From positions 1-18,952 of the forward strand of contig JBFWNZ010000031.1 in the NCBI GenBank assembly GCA_050250795.1: 18,952 nucleotides of DNA. The letters are read 5' to 3'. Position numbers and translations under genes: made by a program. Below are positions 13,909 through 18,952 of the stretch, piece by piece (position 1 is the first letter of the stretch; every line of letters starts with the position of its first letter). This stretch comes from JBFWNZ01 sp050250795. GTDB lineage: Bacteria; Pseudomonadota; Alphaproteobacteria; UBA8366. Under the pieces are notes generated by a model that had not been told where the DNA came from, did not search any database, and saw only the letters and a program-made list of their open reading frames with translations.

Positions 13909-16893
13909 ATGCCCTTATTGACACTGTTTGTCGATCCGGCACGCTTCCCCGCCGCGGCCGATGCCGCCCAGGCGCAGATGGGCGTCGAGCGCTGGTGCGA
14001 CGCCGCACGCGACCTCGGCGAGGACAGCGCGTTCGCCACGGCGCTGGCCGCCGACCCCGGCGGACGGCGCGTGCTGGATGCCGTCTTCGGCAACAGCCCC
14101 TTCCTCAGCCAGGCCATGCTGCGCGAGCCGGCCTTTGCCTGCGCCGTGCTCCGCGACGGTCCCGAAGCCGGCTTTGCCTCGCTGCTCGCGGGGATGCGCG
14201 ACACCCTGGCGGGCGAAGACGCGCAGCCGGCCCTGATGCAGGGGCTGCGCCGGGCGAAACGGCGCGCCGCGTTGCTGATCGCGCTCGCCGATATCGGCGA
14301 GGTCTGGACCGTGGAACGGGTCACGCAGGCCCTCAGCGACTTCGCCGATCTCGCGCTGTCGCTGGCCCTGCGGCAGCAGCTGCGGGCCGCAGCGGCGGCG
14401 GGCGCGATCCGCCTGCCGGACCCCGCCGATGCCGAGCGGGGCTGCGGCGTGGCCGTCTTCGCCATGGGCAAGCTGGGCGCGCAGGAACTCAACTATTCCA
14501 GCGATATCGACCTGATGGTCCTGTTCGACCCGGAGGTCGTCCAGACCGACCGGCCCGACCGGCTGACCACCGAGCTCGTCCGCCTGACCCGCCAGCTGAT
14601 GCGGATCATGGACGAGCGCACCGCCGACGGTTACGTCTTCCGAACCGACCTGCGCATCCGGCCCGATCCCGGTGCCACGCCGCTCGCCATCTCGATTCCG
14701 GCGGCCGAAGCCTATTACGAATCGGTCGGCCAGAACTGGGAACGGGCGGCCCTCATCCGCGCCCGGCCCGCGGCGGGCGATGCCGATGTCGGCGAAACCT
14801 TCCTGCATACGCTGCGCCCCTTCGTCTGGCGCAAGAATCTGGACTTCGCGGCCATCGAGGACATCCACTCGATCAAGCGTCAGATCACTGCCTTTCGCGG
14901 CGGCGGACGCATCGCCATCGAGGGGCACAACATCAAGCTGGGACGCGGCGGCATCCGCGAGATCGAGTTCTATGCCCATACCCAGCAGCTGATCTGGGGC
15001 GGCCGCATCCCCGAACTGCGCATCCGGCCGCTCGTCCCCGCGCTGGAGGCGCTCGCCGAGCACGGCAAGATCACGCCCGAATCCGCGCGCGATCTCTCTG
15101 CCGCCTATCGCTTCCTGCGCCGCCTGGAACATCGCCTTCAGATGGTGTCCGACGAGCAGACGCACCAGTTGCCCAAGACCGAGGAAGAGGTCGACCGCAT
15201 CGGCGTCTTCATGGGTTATGCCGATCCGGCGGCGTTCCGCGCCGAGTTGCGCGGCTACATGGAGTGCGTGGAGCGTCATTACGGCCATCTGTTCGAGGAG
15301 GCGAGCGATCTGGGCGGCAGCGGCACGCTGGTCTTCACCGGCGGCGAGGCCGATCCCGAGACCGTACGAACGCTGGAATCCATGGGCTTCGCCGACGGCG
15401 TCTCGATGTCCGCGGTCATCCGGCAATGGCATCATGGCCGCTATCGCGCCACGCGCAGCGAACGCGCCCGCCAGATACTGACCGAGCTGATGCCCAGGCT
15501 GCTGGAGGCCCTGTCCCGCACGGCGAACCCCTCGGCGGCCTTCAGCCGCTTCGACCAGTTCCTGAGCAACCTGCCGGCCGGCGTCCAGTTGCTGGCGCTG
15601 TTCCATGCCAATCCGCCGCTGCTCGACGTCGTCGCCGACATCATGGGCGACGCGCCGCGGCTGGCGGACCGGCTCAGCCGCAATCCCCACCTGCTCGACC
15701 ATGTCCTGACCGAGGACTTCTTCGCGCCCGTCGGCGACGCCCCCGACCTGAAGGACGGGCTGACAGCCGCGCTCGGCCAGGCCGACGACTACCAGGACGT
15801 GCTCGACATCACCCGCCGCTGGACCAACGACATGAAGTTCCAGATCGGCACGCAGATTCTGCGCGGGGCGATCGACGGAGAGGCCGCCGGACGGCCGCTG
15901 TCCGACATCGCGGATGTCGTGCTGAGCGCCCTCTGGCCGCGCGTGGAGGCGGAATTCCAGCGCGCCCACGGCCAGGTGGCCGGCGGCGGCATGGCCGTGC
16001 TCGCCTTCGGCAAGCTGGGGGGCCGCGAGATGGCCCCGGAATCCGACCTCGACCTCGTCTTCGTCTACGACCACGACGAGGAGGCCGAACAGTCGGACGG
16101 CGCCAGGCCGCTGTTCCCGAACGTCTATTACATGCGGGCGAGCCAGCGGCTCGTCGGCGGCATCACGGCCCCCACCGGCGAGGGCATGCTTTACGAGGTC
16201 GATACCCGGCTGCGGCCGGACGGCAACAAAGGGCCCGCGGCGGCCCGCCTTCAGGGCTTCGCCCGATACTATGAGGACGCCGCCTGGACCTGGGAGCATA
16301 TGGCGCTGACGCGCGCCCGCGTGGTGATCGCGCCGCCGCACCTGCGGACGGCGCTGGAGGACGTGATCCGCCGTACGCTCACCCGGCCCCGCGACCCCGC
16401 CAAACTGGTCGTGGACGTCTCGGACATGCGGGCCCGGATGGCACGCGAGCATCGCGACCCCTCGCCCTGGCGCATCAAGCACCGGCGGGGCGGTCTGGTC
16501 GATATCGAGTTCCTGGCCCAGTATCTCCAGCTTCTCCACGCTGCGGAAAAGCCCGAGATTCTCTCGCCCAACACCGCCGAGGCGCTGACCCGGCTGCGCG
16601 ACGCCGGTTGCCTGGATGCCGGTACCGCCGCCGACCTGCTGGACGCGCTGGCTCTCTGGCGGCGGCTGCAAAGTGTGATCCGGTTGACGGTCGAAGGCGT
16701 ATTCGATGAGGACAAGGCCACGCCCGGCCTGCGCAACGCGATCACCCGGGCCGGCAAAATCGAGGGCGGCCTCGACGATCTGAAGCGCCGCATGGATGCA
16801 ACCGCCGGCCGGGTGCTGGAGCGGTTCGAGGAACTGGTGGAGCGTCCTGCCGCCGCCGTGCGGGAGCAGGACCGGCCCAACGAGGGGAGATGA
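13909..16893 (+). CDS. glnE: Bifunctional glutamine synthetase adenylyltransferase/adenylyl-removing enzyme
   Basis: Controls glutamine synthetase by adding or removing AMP on a tyrosine, in response to PII proteins and glutamine. 994 residues, slightly longer than the 946 of E. coli GlnE. Two nucleotidyltransferase domains are visible: the N-terminal deadenylylase with GKLGAQELNYSSDIDLMV from about 187, and the C-terminal adenylylase with GKLGGREMAPESDLDLV from about 701. Both have intact G-S/Y-S-D-x-D metal sites (SSDIDL, ESDLDL). The segments RTDLRIRPDPG, GRGGIREIEF, DTRLRPDGNKG and RRGGLVDIEF are the conserved second halves of the two domains. The ATG at 13909 has little Shine-Dalgarno character. 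bcp follows after 4 nt, so the two are probably cotranscribed. Confidence 0.97.
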   Translation: MPLLTLFVDPARFPAAADAAQAQMGVERWCDAARDLGEDSAFATALAADPGGRRVLDAVFGNSPFLSQAMLREPAFACAVLRDGPEAGFASLLAGMRDTLAGEDAQPALMQGLRRAKRRAALLIALADIGEVWTVERVTQALSDFADLALSLALRQQLRAAAAAGAIRLPDPADAERGCGVAVFAMGKLGAQELNYSSDIDLMVLFDPEVVQTDRPDRLTTELVRLTRQLMRIMDERTADGYVFRTDLRIRPDPGATPLAISIPAAEAYYESVGQNWERAALIRARPAAGDADVGETFLHTLRPFVWRKNLDFAAIEDIHSIKRQITAFRGGGRIAIEGHNIKLGRGGIREIEFYAHTQQLIWGGRIPELRIRPLVPALEALAEHGKITPESARDLSAAYRFLRRLEHRLQMVSDEQTHQLPKTEEEVDRIGVFMGYADPAAFRAELRGYMECVERHYGHLFEEASDLGGSGTLVFTGGEADPETVRTLESMGFADGVSMSAVIRQWHHGRYRATRSERARQILTELMPRLLEALSRTANPSAAFSRFDQFLSNLPAGVQLLALFHANPPLLDVVADIMGDAPRLADRLSRNPHLLDHVLTEDFFAPVGDAPDLKDGLTAALGQADDYQDVLDITRRWTNDMKFQIGTQILRGAIDGEAAGRPLSDIADVVLSALWPRVEAEFQRAHGQVAGGGMAVLAFGKLGGREMAPESDLDLVFVYDHDEEAEQSDGARPLFPNVYYMRASQRLVGGITAPTGEGMLYEVDTRLRPDGNKGPAAARLQGFARYYEDAAWTWEHMALTRARVVIAPPHLRTALEDVIRRTLTRPRDPAKLVVDVSDMRARMAREHRDPSPWRIKHRRGGLVDIEFLAQYLQLLHAAEKPEILSPNTAEALTRLRDAGCLDAGTAADLLDALALWRRLQSVIRLTVEGVFDEDKATPGLRNAITRAGKIEGGLDDLKRRMDATAGRVLERFEELVERPAAAVREQDRPNEGR

Positions 16894-16897
16894 CAGG

Positions 16898-17362
16898 ATG
16901 AGCGTCGATATCGGCGATCCCGCACCGGACTTCACCATGCCGACCGATGGCGGCGGCGCCATCTCGCTGGCGAGCCTGCGCGGCCGGCCGGTCGTGCTGT
17001 ATTTCTATCCCAAGGACGACACGCCCGGCTGCACCCAGGAGGCCTGCGACTTCCGCGACAAGCTGCCGGACTTCTCCAGGCTGGATGCCGCGGTGATCGG
17101 CGTCTCCAAGGACAGCGTCGCCCGGCACGACAAGTTCAAGGCCAAGCACGGCCTCAACTTCACCCTTGCCGCCGACGAATCCGGCGCGGTCTGCGAAGGT
17201 TACGGGGTCTGGGTCGAGAAGAGCCTGTACGGCCGCAAATACATGGGCATCGACCGCGCGACCTTCCTTATCGACAAGGCCGGCACCGTCCGCGCCGTCT
17301 GGCGCAAGGTGAAGGTCAAGGGGCATGCCGAAGCGGTGCTGAAGGCCCTCGAAGCGCTCTGA
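16898..17362 (+). CDS. bcp: Thioredoxin-dependent thiol peroxidase (Bcp/PrxQ type)
   Basis: Peroxiredoxin that reduces hydrogen peroxide and organic hydroperoxides, recycled by thioredoxin; cytoplasmic. 154 residues, the usual length. The sequence opens with GDPAPDFTMP and has YFYPKDDTPGCTQEACDFRD with peroxidatic Cys45 and resolving Cys50 five residues later, the atypical two-cysteine arrangement of Bcp. GVSKDS at about 64-69 and the RATFLIDKAGTV stretch are also family features. It starts 4 nt after the glnE stop, with a GGGGAG site overlapping the end of glnE. The start is firm because the next upstream in-frame ATG would run far into glnE. Confidence 0.96.
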   Translation: MSVDIGDPAPDFTMPTDGGGAISLASLRGRPVVLYFYPKDDTPGCTQEACDFRDKLPDFSRLDAAVIGVSKDSVARHDKFKAKHGLNFTLAADESGAVCEGYGVWVEKSLYGRKYMGIDRATFLIDKAGTVRAVWRKVKVKGHAEAVLKALEAL

Positions 17363-17389
17363 GGCTGGCCGCGTCCGGAAGCCCAGGAT

Positions 17390-17417
17390 AGGCTGTCGCC
17401 GCCCGCCGACACAGCCT
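17390..17417 (+). terminator. Hairpin between bcp and the first RidA-family gene
   Basis: AGGCTGT (17390-17396) pairs perfectly with ACAGCCT (17411-17417) across a 14-base loop, and the right arm is followed by TTCCC. The short T run makes it a weak intrinsic terminator at best. It may end the glnE-bcp transcript or sit in the leader of the next gene, whose GAGGAG ribosome site begins 6 nt after the hairpin. Confidence 0.35.
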
Positions 17418-17431
17418 TTCCCGAGGAGCCC

Positions 17432-17821
17432 ATGCTGAAACTCCACGCGCTGGACAGCATCTTTCCGCATTCCAACAATTTCGCGCATTGCGTCGAGGTG
17501 CCGGCCGGCACCCGCCAGTGCTTCGCCTCGGGCCAGATCGGCATCGAGAAGGACGGCACCATCCCGGCCTCGACCCGCGATCAGGCCGCGCTCTGCTTCC
17601 GCCGGATCGAGGCGCTGCTTGCCGCCTCGGGCATGACGCTGCGCGACGTGGTGCGGATCAACGCCTACATCACCGACACCCGCGAAGGCGATGCCTACCG
17701 CACCGTCCGCGACGAATTCATGGGCGACCACAAGCCGGCCAATACGGTGCTGTTCATCACCGGCCTCGCGCGCCCGGAACTCAAGATCGAGATCGAGGTC
17801 GTGGCCGCCAAGGCCGATTGA
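17432..17821 (+). CDS. RidA/YjgF-family protein (copy 1)
   Basis: Small trimeric-fold protein, 129 residues, cytoplasmic. Recognised by FASGQIGIEKDGTIP at about 31-45, the DVVRINAYITD segment and the C-terminal KIEIEVVAAK strand. True RidA deaminates reactive enamines and imines using an arginine in the PARSC motif (Arg105 in E. coli). Here the aligned stretch is KPANTVLFITGLARPEL, with Asn/Thr instead and one residue inserted, so imine deaminase activity is not expected. It more likely belongs to one of the Rid subfamilies of unknown function. ATG at 17432 is preceded by GAGGAG with only 3 nt spacing. A second, diverged RidA-family gene follows after 103 bp. Confidence 0.9.
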   Translation: MLKLHALDSIFPHSNNFAHCVEVPAGTRQCFASGQIGIEKDGTIPASTRDQAALCFRRIEALLAASGMTLRDVVRINAYITDTREGDAYRTVRDEFMGDHKPANTVLFITGLARPELKIEIEVVAAKAD

Positions 17822-17846
17822 CGCAACGCCGACCCGCAAATCGGGC

Positions 17847-17877
17847 TTGGCGAATACATCCGCATTCTGCCTATCGT
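17847..17877 (+). promoter_or_regulatory. Weak putative promoter of the second RidA-family gene
   Basis: TTGGCG (17847-17852) is followed by TATCGT (17872-17877) at 19 bp, or CTATCG at 18 bp, in the 103-bp gap between the two RidA-family genes. It is weak but placed correctly, with a GGAGGAAGG ribosome site just downstream. Confidence 0.25.
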
Positions 17878-17924
17878 AGCGCCAGCCCGTCATTCCATCC
17901 CGACCGAACGGAGGAAGGTCCAAC

Positions 17925-18311
17925 ATGCTGCGCAAATACAATCCCGAGGGCATGGTCGCCCCGCTCAGCCCCTACAGCCATGCCTGCGAGGTGCCGCCGG
18001 GCGCCCGCTGGCTGTTCATCGCCGGCCAGATCGCCATCGCCGATGACGGCTCGATCCCGGCCGGCATCGAGGCCCAGACCGACATGATCTACCAGAACAT
18101 CGGCAAGATCCTGAAATCGGCCAATATGGGCTATGAAGACCTGGTGTGGGTGAACAGCTTCCTCGCCGATATCGAGGATCGCATCGTCTTCAACAAGACG
18201 CGCGCAAAGTATCACGGCGACGCCAAGCCCGTCTCCGCCTCGTCCTTCGTGAAGATGCTGGTGAAGCCGGAACTCCGCGTGGAGATTCAGGCCATCGCCG
18301 CCAAGGTGTGA
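17925..18311 (+). CDS. RidA/YjgF-family protein (copy 2)
   Basis: 128 residues, same fold as the preceding gene but clearly diverged; by eye about a third of positions agree. Visible features are FIAGQIAIADDGSIP at about 31-45, the YEDLVWVNSFLAD segment and the final RVEIQAIAAKV. The catalytic arginine of RidA is again missing: the region reads KPVSASSFVKMLVKPEL. Because both copies share the same P-x-small-residue pattern and the KPEL/RPEL spacing, they probably come from one arginine-less subfamily rather than from recent duplication of a true RidA. The ATG at 17925 has a strong GGAGGAAGG site upstream. It converges on a minus-strand membrane gene, with a strong hairpin in the 40-bp gap. 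Confidence 0.9.
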   Translation: MLRKYNPEGMVAPLSPYSHACEVPPGARWLFIAGQIAIADDGSIPAGIEAQTDMIYQNIGKILKSANMGYEDLVWVNSFLADIEDRIVFNKTRAKYHGDAKPVSASSFVKMLVKPELRVEIQAIAAKV

Positions 18312-18317
18312 CGGCAT

Positions 18318-18346
18318 CGGGCGCGCCGGCCTGCCCGGCGCGCCCG
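18318..18346. terminator. Bidirectional 12-bp hairpin terminator
   Basis: CGGGCGCGCCGG (18318-18329) and CCGGCGCGCCCG (18335-18346) are perfect reverse complements around a 5-base loop, in the 40 bp between two convergent genes. The stem is all G-C. It lacks a T run on either side, so it may act with Rho or as an RNA-protecting end rather than as a classical intrinsic terminator. Confidence 0.6.
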
Positions 18347-18351
18347 CCCGT

Positions 18352-18726
18352 TCAGACGAAGCCGGGCATGCCGCACAGGCCGCCGCAGGCCGCCTCGCGC
18401 CGCATCGTGCCGACCGACAGCAGGACGACCGCCGCCGCGACGCCATAGCTGCTGACGCCGACCAGGGTCAATGTGAGGACCAGCACGAACAGCAGCATGC
18501 CGAACCCTTCCTGCCAGATCGTCAGGAAGCGGTTGGCGACCATCCGGAAGCGGGCCCGCTCCACCACATACAGCACCGCGAAGTAGATCAGGTTGGCTGC
18601 GGCGAACCAGCCATACCAATAGGACGCGCCCGGATAGGCGCCGCCGCGCGCGATGTCCCAGTCTTCCATGACCCCGAAATACAGTGCCGCCGTCATGAAG
18701 CCGGTGGCGATCAACCAGGCACGCAT
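18352..18726 (-). CDS. Small integral membrane protein of unknown function
   Basis: I do not recognise this protein. 124 residues with hydrophobic segments at about 4-20, 40-56 and 74-104, the last long enough for one extended or two short helices, so three or four membrane spans in the inner membrane. Between spans 1 and 2 lies a short Trp/Tyr-rich region (YPGASYWYGW); a basic loop (ERARFRMVANR) follows span 2. The C-terminus has two cysteines in a CGGLC motif. The ATG at 18726 has a GGGGGGCAAGGGG stretch directly upstream. It starts 17 nt after the prfB stop, so it is probably cotranscribed with it. No signal of catalytic function is visible. Confidence 0.75.
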   Translation of the reverse strand: MRAWLIATGFMTAALYFGVMEDWDIARGGAYPGASYWYGWFAAANLIYFAVLYVVERARFRMVANRFLTIWQEGFGMLLFVLVLTLTLVGVSSYGVAAAVVLLSVGTMRREAACGGLCGMPGFV

Positions 18727-18743
18727 CCCCTTGCCCCCCTTTG

Positions 18744-18952
18744 CTAGTCCTCGCCCTGCCCCGCCGCGGCCTGGGCGCCGAGCACGCGCGCCGCAAGCGC
18801 CGCTTCCAGAAAGGCGTCCAGATCGACGTCCAGCACCGCCTGGCTGCTCGCCGTCTCAACGCCGGTCCGCAAATCCTTCACCATCTGATAGGGGTGCAGG
18901 ACATAGGAACGGATCTGATGGCCCCAGGCGATGTCCGTCTTGGCGTCGTGCT
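18744..18952 (-). CDS. prfB: Peptide chain release factor 2, C-terminal part (5' end outside window)
   Basis: RF2 ends translation at UGA and UAA codons on the ribosome. Only the last 68 residues and the stop are in the window. They read KTDIAWGHQIRSYVL, then MVKDLRTGVET and QAVLDVDLDAFLEAAL, the conserved end of RF2. The RIRSYVLHPYQ-type ending and the KDLRTGVET segment separate it from RF1. The catalytic GGQ loop, the tripeptide anticodon region and any programmed frameshift site lie beyond the window edge and cannot be checked. The tail after the conserved end (AARVLGAQAAAGQGED) is Ala/Gly-rich. Confidence 0.93.
   Translation of the reverse strand, partial: HDAKTDIAWGHQIRSYVLHPYQMVKDLRTGVETASSQAVLDVDLDAFLEAALAARVLGAQAAAGQGED

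Noticed and set aside
13915..16962. Open frame of about 1015 codons on the minus strand across all of glnE
   Set aside because: It lies antisense to a clearly recognised GlnE. High third-position GC removes stops from the opposite strand; the translation is rich in Gly, Gln, His and Arg and shows no domain.
17830..17846. CCCG-caaat-CGGG repeat after the first RidA-family gene
   Set aside because: A 4-bp stem is expected by chance in DNA of this composition.

Overview
The window is about 19 kb of GC-rich, densely coding chromosomal DNA. No insertion sequence, phage gene, CRISPR array, tRNA or rRNA was recognised. Gene content points to an alphaproteobacterium, most likely Rhodospirillales-like: an IscR/cysteine desulfurase/ferredoxin cluster headed by cysE, a bifunctional GlnE followed directly by a Bcp peroxiredoxin, a YhdP/AsmA-type envelope protein, and very high G+C at third codon positions. 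This placement rests on recognition from sequence and memory; no database search was run.

Left part (1-7244) is almost all minus strand. Reading in the direction of transcription, a sulfur-mobilisation operon runs cysE (cysteine synthesis), iscR (Fe-S-sensing repressor), a NifS-like desulfurase, iscS, a [2Fe-2S] ferredoxin and tenA (thiamine salvage), with gaps of 5-16 nt or short overlaps. It makes cysteine, releases its sulfur and supplies electrons for cluster assembly, but has no scaffold gene (iscU, iscA, suf) here. A small plus-strand gene of unknown function (2398-2658) interrupts the minus-strand block. An alpha/beta hydrolase and mnmA follow; MnmA is a tRNA thiolase that consumes desulfurase sulfur and is cut by the window start.

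A 322-bp gap (7245-7566) separates cysE from a divergent gene. It holds a good minus-strand promoter whose -35 lies inside a partial match to the E. coli type 1 IscR site. This suggests that IscR represses its own cysE-led operon. This is the most interesting regulatory reading in the window and is inferred, not shown.

Middle part (7567-13829): a small alpha/beta hydrolase (plus) meets anmK (minus, cell-wall recycling) tail to tail in a shared CTAG. tyrS (plus) is divergent from anmK. A 1038-residue YhdP/AsmA-like envelope protein (minus, TTG start) converges on tyrS.

Right part (13909-18952): glnE (nitrogen control of glutamine synthetase) and bcp (peroxide defence) form a plus-strand pair. 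Two diverged RidA-family genes follow, both lacking the catalytic arginine of true RidA. A 12-bp perfect hairpin separates them from a minus-strand pair: a small membrane protein gene and the 3' end of prfB (release factor 2), which runs off the window.

Overall this is mostly core-genome housekeeping. The points of note are the scaffold-less sulfur operon with its putative IscR operator and leader ORF, a probable leaderless mnmA mRNA, a symmetric bidirectional -10 between yhdP-like and glnE, and the arginine-less RidA pair. No clearly new multi-gene system was found.
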